A DNA stretch of 32,191 nt, from the NCBI GenBank assembly GCA_964354225.1, contig CAYGZC010000210.1, forward strand, positions 1-32,191, given 5' to 3'. Of this stretch, positions 9,515 through 18,074 are shown in pieces. Source of the DNA: CAYGZC01 sp964354225. GTDB lineage: Bacteria > Bacteroidota > Ignavibacteria > UBA10030 > SZUA-254. The first letter of the stretch is position 1. Every line of letters starts with the position of its first letter. A program made the position numbers and the translations under genes. Below the pieces are notes generated by a model that was not told the DNA's origin, searched no databases, and saw nothing but the letters and a program-made list of their open reading frames with translations.

Positions 9515-9543
9515 TTGACTTTCACATGGATTTTGGATATACT
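9515..9543 (+). promoter_or_regulatory. Probable promoter of the S41 peptidase gene
   Basis: TTGACT at 9515-9520 and TATACT at 9538-9543 are separated by exactly 17 bases, in the 94-base gap before the ATG at 9581. It matches the sigma-70-like layout of other promoters in the window. Confidence 0.6.
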
Positions 9544-9580
9544 TTTATCGATAGTAGAATTATTTGTAGAATAGGATAAA

Positions 9581-11203
9581 ATGATGAGAAAAAGATTTTC
9601 GTTAACCACTGTAATCATACTGTTTTTTGTTGCACTAATGCTGGGAATGCAAATCAACAACCTTATTTCCGGCGACAACATTTTTGAGCAGCTCAATAAA
9701 TTTAAAGAGGTTCTTGTTTATGCTGAAAAATTCTATGTAGACGATGTTGATACCCCCAAATTGGTTGAATCTGCGATTAATGGCTTGTTATCCAATCTCG
9801 ATCCTCATTCAGTCTACATTCCTGCCAAACAGTTGCCAAGAGTCAACGAAGATTTCCATGGAAGCTTTGAGGGAATTGGTGTAGAATATGATGTTGTCAA
9901 CGATACATTGATTGTAATTTTGCCGGTCGCAGGTGGTCCAAGCGATTTACTAGGTATCCTTGCGGGAGATAAAATTATTAAGATAAACGATACTTCTGCC
10001 ATTGGAATTAAGCGAGAAGATGTACCGTTGAAACTACGTGGACCAAAAGGAACGCACGTCAAAGTAACAATTCTCAGGGTAGGAGAGCAAAACCTATATG
10101 ATTTTGATATCATCCGTGATAAAATACCACTCTACAGCGTTGATGTTGCATATATGTTGAATGATGATGTTGGTTATATCAGCGTTAATAAATTTGCAGG
10201 AACCACATACGATGAATTCATGGAAGGGTTAACGAAGCTGCGCTCTCAAGGTATGAAAAGGCTCATCTTAGATCTTCGATACAATGGCGGCGGGCTGATG
10301 GATCAAGCTGTGAAGATGGCTAATGAATTGTTGGGAGATAGCGGGAAAAAAATTGTCTACACTAAGGCGCGAAGAAGTGAATTCGTTGAGGAATATAAAA
10401 GTACAGGTAACGGCAAATTTGCAGATGTCCCGTTAATCGTTCTTGTGAATCCATTTTCAGCATCTGCCAGCGAAATTGTATCTGGCGCTATCCAGGATTT
10501 AGATCGGGGACTGATCGTTGGTGAAACAACTTTCGGCAAAGGATTAGTCCAGCGTCAGTTTGATTTACCTGACAGGTCTGCTTTCAGGTTGACGATTGCA
10601 CGTTATTATACACCCTCAGGTAGATTGATCCAGCGACCGTACGATAAAGACATTGATGCGTATCGCAAAGCGGCTTTTGACCAAGATACAATCGAAGGTG
10701 TAAATATCCAACATATGATTGAGCATAATGGAGATAAAGACTCAACGAAACCAATTTTCAAAACAGCGTCTGGTCGAACTGTTTACGGCGGTGGCGGTAT
10801 AACTCCCGATTACATCGTAAAAGCTGAACGAGCATCACCACTCTTTATTCAAATCGTTGGTAAAGGAGTATTTCGAGAGTACACGCTGAATTATATGGAT
10901 CAGAACGGTAAAAAGCTGCATCAACAATTCGCAAAGGAATTGAAGAAATTCAAGAATGATTTTTTTGTTAATGAAGATATGATGCACGACTTTGAAGCTC
11001 TTGCAAAGAAAAAGGGTGTAACGATTGACTCAGTGCAATATCAGAAGGATAAAGAAGATATTAATATTCGTTTAAAAGCTGAGATTGCACGATCCATTTG
11101 TGGTAATGAAGGATTATACTCTGTGATACGCACTAACGACAACCAATTACTCAAAGCTTTAACGTTGTTCCCTGAAGCCGAAAAAATTGCAGGTCTTCAC
11201 TAA
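9581..11203 (+). CDS. S41 family C-terminal processing peptidase (CtpA/Prc-like)
   Basis: A 540-residue serine protease that cleaves near the C-termini of extracytoplasmic proteins. Residues 8-24 are a signal anchor, residues of about 95-170 form a PDZ domain (GIGVEYDVVNDTLIVILPVA, AGDKIIKIND), and the S41 core follows. The catalytic dyad is readable. Ser295 lies in NPFSASASEIVSGA and Lys320 in TFGKGLVQ; they are 25 residues apart, the same separation as the Ser/Lys pair of E. coli Prc. An extension of about 150 residues after the core is rich in Lys and probably helical, as in several Bacteroidota members. It has its own promoter and is followed 23 bases later by the DUF3108 gene. Confidence 0.95.
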   Translation: MMRKRFSLTTVIILFFVALMLGMQINNLISGDNIFEQLNKFKEVLVYAEKFYVDDVDTPKLVESAINGLLSNLDPHSVYIPAKQLPRVNEDFHGSFEGIGVEYDVVNDTLIVILPVAGGPSDLLGILAGDKIIKINDTSAIGIKREDVPLKLRGPKGTHVKVTILRVGEQNLYDFDIIRDKIPLYSVDVAYMLNDDVGYISVNKFAGTTYDEFMEGLTKLRSQGMKRLILDLRYNGGGLMDQAVKMANELLGDSGKKIVYTKARRSEFVEEYKSTGNGKFADVPLIVLVNPFSASASEIVSGAIQDLDRGLIVGETTFGKGLVQRQFDLPDRSAFRLTIARYYTPSGRLIQRPYDKDIDAYRKAAFDQDTIEGVNIQHMIEHNGDKDSTKPIFKTASGRTVYGGGGITPDYIVKAERASPLFIQIVGKGVFREYTLNYMDQNGKKLHQQFAKELKKFKNDFFVNEDMMHDFEALAKKKGVTIDSVQYQKDKEDINIRLKAEIARSICGNEGLYSVIRTNDNQLLKALTLFPEAEKIAGLH

Positions 11204-11226
11204 TATAAGACTGAAAGAGTGGTGTC

Positions 11227-12099
11227 TTGATTTTGGCAATCAATAAAAATATTTGTAGTATATTGGTAGAAGTAATAACTCTGTCAGGGTTGATTTTATT
11301 TAACGGTGCAATCCCCCGTAGGTTGTCAGATCCATCACCAATATACCCAACATCTCTTTCTATTGAGGATTCAGTTTTTCAAATCGGGGAGGAATTAACA
11401 TATAATGTCAGCTTTTTGGGTATCGATTTAGGTCAGGTGAAAATTAAATTGCTGGAGACTGTCACCAACAACAATCAAAAAAGCTACAAAGCTGTTGCAT
11501 TTATCGATTCATATAAAGGTGTTCCTCTTGTCGATCTCCATGCTGTATATGAGAGTATCATTGAGCAGGGCATTTATTCCGGTTTCTTTCATGCACGTGA
11601 CAAACAGGATAACAAATGGATTTCGTATTTATATAATTTTGATTATCCCCATCATTCAATATACCTGGAGCAAAGTATATGGAAAAGCGGAAAAATTGAT
11701 AAGCGCGATACATTACAGGTTGATACGCTTTCACAAGATGGTTTATCCCTTTTCTTTCTTGCACGGAGGAATGTTCATTACCAACATCAAATGAACATCC
11801 CAGTAATAATTAATGAAAAGAAAGGGAAAGCCCTTATTAATTTTACCGCTGAACGAACCAAAGGCAAGATCGATGCAGTTGATTATCCGATCGATCTGAT
11901 TTACTTTGATGGTGAAGCAAATTTCATCGGTGTTTTCGGTCTCACAGGTGGATTTGAAGGTTGGTTCAGTAATGATGCAGCTCGGATTCCAGTTATGGCG
12001 AAAATGAAAGTTTTAATTGGAAAAATCAATATTGAGCTTATGAGTTGGAAGAGAGAAAAATGGATGCCTCCTCATTATGATGGAAATAATAAGAATTGA
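11227..12099 (+). CDS. DUF3108 domain protein, predicted envelope-associated
   Basis: A 290-residue protein with an N-terminal hydrophobic segment (about residues 10-28). It is followed by a beta-rich DUF3108-type domain: FQIGEELTYNVSFLGIDLGQVKIKLLE, a VYESII segment, DGLSLFFLAR and a C-terminal stretch ending with GWFSNDAARIPVMAKMKVLIGKINIEL. The family is periplasmic with unknown function. No ATG lies in a sensible place. TTG at 11227 follows AAAGAGTGG at 11212-11220, a usable ribosome binding site; another TTG at 11233 is possible. It lies 23 bases after the S41 peptidase gene, so the two are likely co-transcribed and act in envelope maintenance. Confidence 0.75.
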   Translation: MILAINKNICSILVEVITLSGLILFNGAIPRRLSDPSPIYPTSLSIEDSVFQIGEELTYNVSFLGIDLGQVKIKLLETVTNNNQKSYKAVAFIDSYKGVPLVDLHAVYESIIEQGIYSGFFHARDKQDNKWISYLYNFDYPHHSIYLEQSIWKSGKIDKRDTLQVDTLSQDGLSLFFLARRNVHYQHQMNIPVIINEKKGKALINFTAERTKGKIDAVDYPIDLIYFDGEANFIGVFGLTGGFEGWFSNDAARIPVMAKMKVLIGKINIELMSWKREKWMPPHYDGNNKN

Positions 12100-12232
12100 T
12101 TTTAATAAGAACACATACTTTCGTTGGATTTGAGATTGGCTGGGTTATTTCTGTTACTCTCATTCAAGATGGGATTCTAAATAAAAACGATCGAGACATA
12201 TAAATGGTTAAAACAGGTTTTGAGGTAACAGC

Positions 12233-13129
12233 ATGCGACTGAAATTTTGGGGGACACGAGGATCAATTTCTACCCCAGGTAAATGTACCGTACGGTATGG
12301 TGGGAACACTGCTTGTACTGAGTTGCGTCTATCAAAGAATGAGCTTATTATTTTGGACGCGGGTACGGGCATTCGAAACCTTGGAGAAACATTGATCGAA
12401 AATGGGGAATCTATAAATGCATATGTTCTTATTTCTCATCCTCACTGGGATCATATTCAAGGGTTTCCATTTTTCAAGCCGGCATTTATTTCGGGGAACG
12501 AGTTGACGGTCGTCGGTGGTGAAACAGAAAAGGTATCTTTACAAAAGATGATCTCCGATCAGATGAACAAAGTATACTTTCCTGTTCAATTAAACGAGCT
12601 GAAAGCTAAAATAAATTTTCGTCCTGTTGGTGAGGAAGAGCTTTCAGTTTTCGATGCTGTTGTGAAAACTATGTATGTCAATCATCCTTCTTTTGCAGTC
12701 GGATATAGAATCTCGCAGCATGGGAAATCGTTGGTGTATATCAGCGATAACGAGCCATTCGATCGGCGTGTTGTGCAAGCGATGCGAAACGTAGAAAAAG
12801 TAGTGATAGACCGATATTCTCATTCAAAATCTGATCCTAACCAATGTATTTTTGATTTTGTCCGTAATGCCGATGTTCTCATACACGACGCAACTTATAC
12901 ACCTGAAGAATATGTTGACCGAGTTGGATGGGGTCATTCTCATTACCTCTTCACGCTTAAGGTTGCGGCAGAAGGGAAAGTTAAACGGTTGGTACTCTTT
13001 CATCATGATCCGGCACACGATGATGATAAGGTGGATGATATTTTGAAAACTTGTAAGAAAGAGATACGAAATCGGCAGTACAAATTTGATTGTATTGCTG
13101 CTTCTGAAGGATTGGAATTCGAAATTTAA
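12233..13129 (+). CDS. Metallo-beta-lactamase-fold hydrolase (phosphodiesterase-like)
   Basis: A 298-residue cytoplasmic MBL-fold protein. It begins MRLKFWGTRGSISTPG, typical of the PhnP/RNase Z-like phosphodiesterase branch. Predicted metal ligands are His69, His71, Asp73 and His74 (HPHWDH), His151 (NHPSFAVGYR), Asp172 (YISDNEP) and His257 or His258 (LFHHDPAH). The LIHDATYTPEEY-GWGHS block is also found in related cyclic-nucleotide-phosphodiesterase-like MBL proteins. The substrate is probably a phosphodiester, but the sequence does not say which. GAGGT lies a short distance upstream of the ATG. The gene seems to stand alone: the next gene (cold shock) has its own promoter 12 bases after this stop. 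Confidence 0.85.
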   Translation: MRLKFWGTRGSISTPGKCTVRYGGNTACTELRLSKNELIILDAGTGIRNLGETLIENGESINAYVLISHPHWDHIQGFPFFKPAFISGNELTVVGGETEKVSLQKMISDQMNKVYFPVQLNELKAKINFRPVGEEELSVFDAVVKTMYVNHPSFAVGYRISQHGKSLVYISDNEPFDRRVVQAMRNVEKVVIDRYSHSKSDPNQCIFDFVRNADVLIHDATYTPEEYVDRVGWGHSHYLFTLKVAAEGKVKRLVLFHHDPAHDDDKVDDILKTCKKEIRNRQYKFDCIAASEGLEFEI

Positions 13130-13140
13130 TTATCTTATAC

Positions 13141-13171
13141 TTGACATTGATATCAGTCAGGTATTATATTG
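13141..13171 (+). promoter_or_regulatory. Promoter of the cold-shock gene
   Basis: A perfect TTGACA at 13141-13146 is followed by TATATT at 13165-13170 (18-base spacing) and a TTG ending at 13171. The distance from TTGACA to this TTG is the same as in the promoters at 19113 and 25920. A leader of about 40 nt would precede the ATG at 13218. Confidence 0.65.
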
Positions 13172-13217
13172 CTCAATAAAACATGAATTATTATCATTGA
13201 TGGAACAAAAATCGAAT

Positions 13218-13427
13218 ATGGCAACTGGCAAGGTAAAATGGTTTGATGGTAAAAAGGGTTTTGGCTTCATCGTTCCGGAAGATGGTAGCGGAGATATATT
13301 TGTGCATTACTCAGCCATCAAAACGAATAATGAGTTTAGGATTCTAAAAGAGGGTATGAATGTTCAATACGAGGTAAGCGAAGGAAAGAAAGGTTTACAA
13401 GCAGTCAACGTAGTGGTGCTATCATAA
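13218..13427 (+). CDS. Cold-shock domain protein (CspA family)
   Basis: A 69-residue single-stranded nucleic-acid-binding protein. RNP1 (KGFGFIVPE) and RNP2 (DIFVHYSAI) motifs are both intact in the five-stranded OB fold, which starts MATGKVKWFDGKKGFGF. It acts as an RNA chaperone or transcription antiterminator. The frame continues upstream, with an ATG at 13200 adding six residues (MEQKSN). I prefer 13218 because the family typically starts within a few residues of GKVKWF. The gene is a self-contained unit with a promoter at 13141 and a terminator at 13456. Confidence 0.95.
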   Translation: MATGKVKWFDGKKGFGFIVPEDGSGDIFVHYSAIKTNNEFRILKEGMNVQYEVSEGKKGLQAVNVVVLS

Positions 13428-13455
13428 TTAAATGATTAAGATATTGGAATCAGCT

Positions 13456-13498
13456 CCCCGAGTGTGCGGTTATGCTAAAGCCAACAATCGGGGTTTTT
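13456..13498 (+). terminator. Rho-independent terminator after the cold-shock gene
   Basis: CCCCGA at 13456-13461 pairs with TCGGGG at 13488-13493. Between them is a 26-base region that can itself pair partly (GGTTA with TAAaGCC), and a TTTTT run follows directly at 13494-13498. Confidence 0.75.
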
Positions 13499-13532
13499 AT
13501 TAGTGCATATCAAGTTAAGGATTTGTTGCTAA

Positions 13533-13997
13533 ATGGTGTTTACATTCAAAGCAGGCGATATAAAAAAATTAAGTAAGATATTCGGTGTCTCGGCGAAACA
13601 TAAAGGAAACAATTATCGGTTCGAGCTAATCGGAAAAGGAATAGCGAGGAAACTTGCGTTAGAAATATATCCTAATATAATAATTGGAAACCGCCGCGGT
13701 AATTTAATATCGGCATACACACCCAGCGCGCATCTTCAGCTCCATTTCTGTTCCGGTTATGTAATTAGCGAGATGCTAAATGAAGTTACTTTTGTTGGTG
13801 AGCATAATGGCAAGCTCTCAGGTCTTATTATTGAAAAAGAAGGCGGCTGCTCACTCTATGCAAATGTTGATCGCGAGATCCTCTCGGGCGATTTTACTCG
13901 TCTCGGTCCGGAAGTAATGTTGTCGGGTATTGCCTTATCACTGATCGAATCGATTTTACCGGAAAGTGAGATTCGTCCAAAACAAAAAAAATCATGA
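13533..13997 (+). CDS. Conserved-looking protein of unknown function, first gene of the ybeY-topA operon
   Basis: A 154-residue soluble protein without signal peptide or membrane segment. The N-terminus is basic (FKAGDIKKLSKIFGVSAKHKG); the middle has beta-like alternation (YRFELIGKGIARKLALEIYP, AHLQLHFCSGYVISEMLN); the C-terminus has a Gly/Asp-containing segment (SGDFTRLGPEVMLSGIALSL) and a basic tail. I recognise no family and no catalytic motif. It starts 35 bases after the cold-shock terminator and its stop overlaps the ybeY start by four bases (ATGA), so it is very likely a real gene translated together with ybeY. A link to RNA metabolism is only inferred from that context. Confidence 0.7.
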   Translation: MVFTFKAGDIKKLSKIFGVSAKHKGNNYRFELIGKGIARKLALEIYPNIIIGNRRGNLISAYTPSAHLQLHFCSGYVISEMLNEVTFVGEHNGKLSGLIIEKEGGCSLYANVDREILSGDFTRLGPEVMLSGIALSLIESILPESEIRPKQKKS

Positions 13998-14419
13998 TTC
14001 ATGTCAGGATATTTAATGTGCATCCAAAACACAAAATTCAACATAGAGGAACTATCGCTGCAGCTCGATTTGTTGTCAGAAATGAATATCACGGTGATGC
14101 TGAGATTAATGTAGTTTTTATTGATGATAGGAAAATGATCAATTTAAATGGGTTATACCTCGATCATTGGCATGCAACGGATGTATTGAGTTTTCCAATG
14201 AAAGAAAATGGAAAGAATATTGAAGGTGAAGTTTATATAAACCTCGATCAAGCCAGACGCCAGGCGCAGGATTATAAGGTATCTTTCCGAGAAGAATATT
14301 CACGTCTTGTAATTCATGGTGTACTTCATTTATTAGGTTATCGTGATAAAAAGCGGCAGGATAAATTGCGCATAACAGAGAAAGAAAATTATTATCTATT
14401 TAAAGTGAAATTTAAGTAA
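13994..14419 (+). CDS. ybeY: Endoribonuclease YbeY (16S rRNA maturation)
   Basis: A 141-residue metal-dependent RNase involved in 16S rRNA 3'-end maturation and ribosome quality control. Diagnostic motifs are NLNGLYLDHWHATDVLSFPM (conserved T-D-V-L-S-F-P at 62-68), GEVYINLDQA, and the metal-binding region VIHGVLHLLGYRDK. In the latter, His108 and His112 are present, but the third ligand is Asp118 with a shifted spacing rather than the HxxxHxxxxxH of proteobacterial YbeY. This Y-[RK]-D-K variant is what I would expect in Bacteroidota-type YbeY, so the enzyme is probably active. It overlaps the upstream unknown gene by four bases and is followed 35 bases later by topA. Confidence 0.93.
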   Translation: MIHVRIFNVHPKHKIQHRGTIAAARFVVRNEYHGDAEINVVFIDDRKMINLNGLYLDHWHATDVLSFPMKENGKNIEGEVYINLDQARRQAQDYKVSFREEYSRLVIHGVLHLLGYRDKKRQDKLRITEKENYYLFKVKFK

Positions 14420-14454
14420 TACACTAACATAAAATAAAAAACATAAACGACTTG

Positions 14455-16782
14455 ATGGAAAAATCGCTGCTCATAGTTGAATCGCCGGCAAAAGCCAGGA
14501 CGATTAGCAAATATCTGGGAAAAGAATTTACAGTCCAAGCATCAGTTGGGCATATTAAAAATTTACCCAAGAGCGATCTGGGAGTTGATCTGGAAAATGG
14601 CTATAGGGCGACATTTGAAATTATTGAAGGGAAAGAAGAAGTAATCCAAAAGCTGCACGATGCAGTAAAAAAAACTAACAATGTGTACATCGCAACTGAC
14701 CCTGATAGAGAGGGTGAAGCGATTGCAGCAGATATTGCAGAAGAGATAGGTAAGAAGAACAAAAATATTTATCGAGTGTTATTTCACGAAATCACTGAGA
14801 GGGGCATCAATGAAGCGATGAAGAAACCCGGGAAGATCGATGAGAACCTCGTTGCGAGTCAGCGGGCGCGGCGCGTGATGGATCGGATTGTTGGCTACAA
14901 AGTAAGTCCATTTGTCTGGAAAACAATTTATTATGGTCTTTCTGCGGGCCGCGTTCAGTCGGTGGCACTGCGATTAATTTGTGAACGAGAAGAGGAAATC
15001 AAGAGTTTCACCCCAACCGAGTATTGGTCGATCATCGGTGAATTTAAAACATCTAATAGTGATGCTTTCTATGCAAAACTTTGGAAGATCGATAGTAAAG
15101 AATTGATTGTCCCGTTAAAAGATAATCTGACAGAAATCCAGCATAAAGGAACAAGTAATAGATATACATACATACCATCGGAAGCTGAAGCGAATAAGTA
15201 TCTCGGTGAGATAAATAAACAATCTTATACAATTGCAAGTGTACAAAAACGGGAAATAAAACGTAATCCGCTACCGCCGTTTATTACAAGTACGCTGCAG
15301 CAAGAAGCATCACGCAAGCTTGCATTATCCGCATCACGAACGATGAAATTGGCTCAGAAGCTTTATGAGGGAATCGATGTTGGAGCAGAAGGGGCTGTTG
15401 GACTCATTACTTATATGCGTACAGATTCAACACGCTTGAGCGACGATGCAGTTGCGGAAGTGAGGGAGTATATCTTCAATAATTACGGTAAAGAATATCT
15501 TCCCAAGCATCCGAACATCTATAAAAAGAAAAAAACTTCGCAGGATGCACATGAGGCAATTCGCCCAACGTCGGTTAAGTATTCACCAAGTGCAGTTAAA
15601 AAATACTTAGATAAAGACCTTTTTCGGCTTTATGAGCTTATCTGGAATCGTTTTGTAGCTTGTCAGATGGAAGCTGCAATTTTGGAGATCACGACTGTTA
15701 TGGTGGAAGGAGGAATTTTCCAGTTCAAGGCAACTTCGTCTAAGTACAAGTTTAGGGGATTCTTGCAGGTATACGACGATTCGCTTAATGGTGATGGTGA
15801 GCCAGCAGATGAAGAAGATGCAGAAGTTAAAGATGAACGGCTCCCTTCAAACATTACAACAGGCCAAACAGCATCTTTACTTAGTGTTGTTCCACATAGG
15901 CACGAAACATCACCGCTGCCGCGGTACACGGAAAGTAGTTTGGTGAAAACTTTGGAAATGCTCGGTATCGGGCGCCCAAGCACCTATGCGCTTATTGTTA
16001 GTACTATAATAGATCGGAAATATGTTGAGCAGCGAGAGCGTAAGTTGTACGCTCTGCAGCTTGGTATGGAAGTTAATAAACTCCTTACAACAAATTTCGC
16101 ACACATCTTCAATGTCCGTTTCACGGCGAAGATGGAGGAAGAACTCGACACAATCGCATCTGGAAAAAATACGTATGAAAAAGTATTAGATGATTTCTAT
16201 ATTCCGTTCAGCGATTCACTTGAGAAAGCTTCTAAAAAAGCTTCTACCATCAAAAAGTCTTTACAAGAAGAAACCCAGGAGATATGTGAGCTTTGCGGTA
16301 AGCCGTTGATCATCAAATGGGGAAGAAACGGTAAGTTTATGGCTTGCAGTGGTTACCCCGGATGTAAAAACACAAAGCCGCTACCTGAAGATCAGGAAAA
16401 AGTGCAACATTTAGCTGGTTTAAAGTGTGAGCTTTGCGGTGGAGAGATGTTGGTTCGCTCAAGTAGGTTCGGGACTTTTCTCGGTTGTTCAAATTATCCA
16501 AAATGTAAAAATACCAAACCAATCTCGATGGGAATTAAATGCCCGAAATGTGCGGAAGGAGACATCATCGAAAGAAAGACGAAGCGTAAGCGGGTATTTT
16601 ATGGATGCTCGAATTATCCTAAATGTGATTTTGCCTCGTGGGATAAGCCGACCGACCAACCATGTGAAACGTGCGGTGCACCATTTATGGTTTTGAAATA
16701 TTCAGAGAAACGTGGAGAATTCTTGAAATGTCCCTCGTGCAAAAGCGAGGTTAAAAAAGTTGAGGTTGCCGCAGCCATCTGA
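14455..16782 (+). CDS. topA: DNA topoisomerase I (type IA)
   Basis: A 775-residue enzyme that relaxes negative supercoils through a 5'-phosphotyrosine intermediate. The N-terminal Toprim domain shows LLIVESPAKARTI with catalytic Glu9 and DPDREGEAIA (about 82-91). The active-site tyrosine is Tyr320 in LITYMRTDSTRLS. GRPSTYA and the TAKMEEELD region follow. The C-terminus (about 610-765) carries four Cys4 zinc-ribbon repeats starting CELCGKPL, CELCGGEM, CPKCAEGD and CETCGAPF. Length and order are normal. The ATG at 14455 is preferred to a TTG one codon earlier. The stop is eight bases before the recombinase gene, so they are almost certainly co-transcribed; topA next to xerC-type genes is a common bacterial arrangement. 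Confidence 0.97.
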   Translation: MEKSLLIVESPAKARTISKYLGKEFTVQASVGHIKNLPKSDLGVDLENGYRATFEIIEGKEEVIQKLHDAVKKTNNVYIATDPDREGEAIAADIAEEIGKKNKNIYRVLFHEITERGINEAMKKPGKIDENLVASQRARRVMDRIVGYKVSPFVWKTIYYGLSAGRVQSVALRLICEREEEIKSFTPTEYWSIIGEFKTSNSDAFYAKLWKIDSKELIVPLKDNLTEIQHKGTSNRYTYIPSEAEANKYLGEINKQSYTIASVQKREIKRNPLPPFITSTLQQEASRKLALSASRTMKLAQKLYEGIDVGAEGAVGLITYMRTDSTRLSDDAVAEVREYIFNNYGKEYLPKHPNIYKKKKTSQDAHEAIRPTSVKYSPSAVKKYLDKDLFRLYELIWNRFVACQMEAAILEITTVMVEGGIFQFKATSSKYKFRGFLQVYDDSLNGDGEPADEEDAEVKDERLPSNITTGQTASLLSVVPHRHETSPLPRYTESSLVKTLEMLGIGRPSTYALIVSTIIDRKYVEQRERKLYALQLGMEVNKLLTTNFAHIFNVRFTAKMEEELDTIASGKNTYEKVLDDFYIPFSDSLEKASKKASTIKKSLQEETQEICELCGKPLIIKWGRNGKFMACSGYPGCKNTKPLPEDQEKVQHLAGLKCELCGGEMLVRSSRFGTFLGCSNYPKCKNTKPISMGIKCPKCAEGDIIERKTKRKRVFYGCSNYPKCDFASWDKPTDQPCETCGAPFMVLKYSEKRGEFLKCPSCKSEVKKVEVAAAI

Positions 16783-16790
16783 TAGATTGT

Positions 16791-17699
16791 ATGATAATCG
16801 AATATATAAAAAAATATTTATATTATCTTTCGAGTGAGCGCAATTATTCCCCTCATACCGTATCTGCATACGAGGGTGATCTCAACCAGTTTTATGAATT
16901 TCTCAAGCGGCATTTTTCGGGTATGCCGTTTAAAGTTGCAAATATCGATCAGGTAACTATCAGACTTTTTTTAGGAGACTTGCTCGAGGATGGAAGAAGT
17001 AAAAGTAGTGTTGCGCGGAAGCTCGTAGCAGTTCGTTCGTTCCTGAAGTACTTGGTAAAGCTAAATGTCATAAAACATAATGCGGGATTGAATGTGGTTT
17101 CTCCACGGCTTCCGAAGAAACTTCCATACTTTCTCGATGAAGCTTCCGTCGAACGGATGATGGCTATTCCCGATTGTTCAGTAATGGAGGGTTTGCGTGA
17201 TCGTGCAATATTGGAGCTTTTATACAGCACTGGCATCAGGTTGGCTGAGCTGATTCAGCTTAATCTGGATCAGGTCGATTTTATAAACGACACGATAAAA
17301 ATCTTTGGCAAAGGACGGAAGCATCGCATCGTTCCAATCGGAAGGAAGGCAAGGGAAGCAATAAAACAATATCTCAAAGAAAGAGACAAACAATTATATG
17401 TGATTACTAAAGAAGAGGATCGTAAAGCCCTATTTCTTTCTGCGCGGGGAAAAAGAATGTACCCGAAGGGAATTTTCAGAATTGTTAACAAATATATTAG
17501 CGCGATCTCAGAAATCGAAAAGAAAAGCCCGCACGTTTTGCGTCATACGTTCGCAACTCATCTGCTGAATCGTGGAGCAGACTTGCGTGCCGTAAAGGAA
17601 TTACTCGGACATGAAAGTTTATCCACAACGCAATTATACACACATGTAACAGTGAATCGCCTTAAGCGTATATATAATCAAGCACATCCAAAAGCTTAG
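16791..17699 (+). CDS. xerC: Site-specific tyrosine recombinase, XerC/XerD type
   Basis: A 302-residue tyrosine recombinase. Residues 1-90 form the SAM-like core-binding domain (YLSSERNYSPHTVSAYEGDL, VARKLVAVRSFLKYL). The catalytic domain has the full set of residues: Arg150 (STGIRLAEL), Lys174 (FGKGRKHR), His248 and Arg251 (SPHVLRHTFATHLL), His274 (LLGHESLSTTQ) and nucleophile Tyr283 (QLYTHV). Length, alignment and position directly after topA suggest the chromosomal dimer-resolution recombinase rather than a phage integrase. XerC and XerD cannot be separated from sequence alone, so the symbol is tentative. No dif-like site was recognised nearby. It lies 21 bases before hpf. Confidence 0.9.
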   Translation: MIIEYIKKYLYYLSSERNYSPHTVSAYEGDLNQFYEFLKRHFSGMPFKVANIDQVTIRLFLGDLLEDGRSKSSVARKLVAVRSFLKYLVKLNVIKHNAGLNVVSPRLPKKLPYFLDEASVERMMAIPDCSVMEGLRDRAILELLYSTGIRLAELIQLNLDQVDFINDTIKIFGKGRKHRIVPIGRKAREAIKQYLKERDKQLYVITKEEDRKALFLSARGKRMYPKGIFRIVNKYISAISEIEKKSPHVLRHTFATHLLNRGADLRAVKELLGHESLSTTQLYTHVTVNRLKRIYNQAHPKA

Positions 17700-17720
17700 T
17701 TTAATTGAAAGGAGTTATTT

Positions 17721-18074
17721 ATGGACATACATTTTACTGCACGAAAATTTAAAGCTCACGACACTATGAAAGAACATGCAGTCGAAGCGGTAAAACGCCT
17801 CGACAAATATTACGATGGTATTATGCGCAGCGACATTATCTTGAGCTTTGAACGCACAACAAATAGTTTAAAGATGGCAGAAATAAATCTCCGCGTCCAG
17901 GGAACACTGCTATCAGCTAAAGAGAAAAGTGAAGATTTTTATAAATCTATCGATCTTGCGATAGAAAAATTGGAACGACAGCTTGCGAAACATAAAACAA
18001 AAATACGCACGAAAAATAAAACGACGTTGCGCCGGGTAAAAGAAGATATCACCATCAGCGGGGAAGAAGAATGA
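17721..18074 (+). CDS. hpf: Ribosome hibernation-promoting factor, short form (HPF/RaiA family)
   Basis: A 117-residue S30AE-domain protein that binds the 30S decoding region in stationary phase. It begins MDIHFTARKFKAHDTMKEHA and has the family's YYDGIMRSDIILSFERT, AEINLRVQGTLLSAKEKSED and DFYKSIDLAIEKLERQLAKHK segments. It lacks the C-terminal dimerisation domain of long HPF, so it is the short type. It has one of the best ribosome binding sites in the window, AAAGGAG at 17709-17715. Its stop overlaps the hprK start by four bases (ATGA), coupling the two. Co-occurrence of a short HPF with hprK suggests joint stress or nutrient control. Confidence 0.93.
   Translation: MDIHFTARKFKAHDTMKEHAVEAVKRLDKYYDGIMRSDIILSFERTTNSLKMAEINLRVQGTLLSAKEKSEDFYKSIDLAIEKLERQLAKHKTKIRTKNKTTLRRVKEDITISGEEE

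Noticed and set aside
14327..14360. YbeY lacking the third metal-binding histidine, suggesting an inactive enzyme
   Set aside because: The H-x3-H-LLGYRDK arrangement with Asp as third ligand is an expected Bacteroidota-type variant, and all other motifs are intact.
15663..15983. Antisense 106-codon open frame inside topA, and an overlapping 89-codon + frame at 16427
   Set aside because: Both are shadows of the clearly conserved topA coding frame, without start context or recognisable protein features.
16791..17699. Reading the tyrosine recombinase as a phage or island integrase
   Set aside because: It sits in a housekeeping operon directly after topA, has Xer-typical length and motifs, and no attachment sites or phage genes adjoin it.
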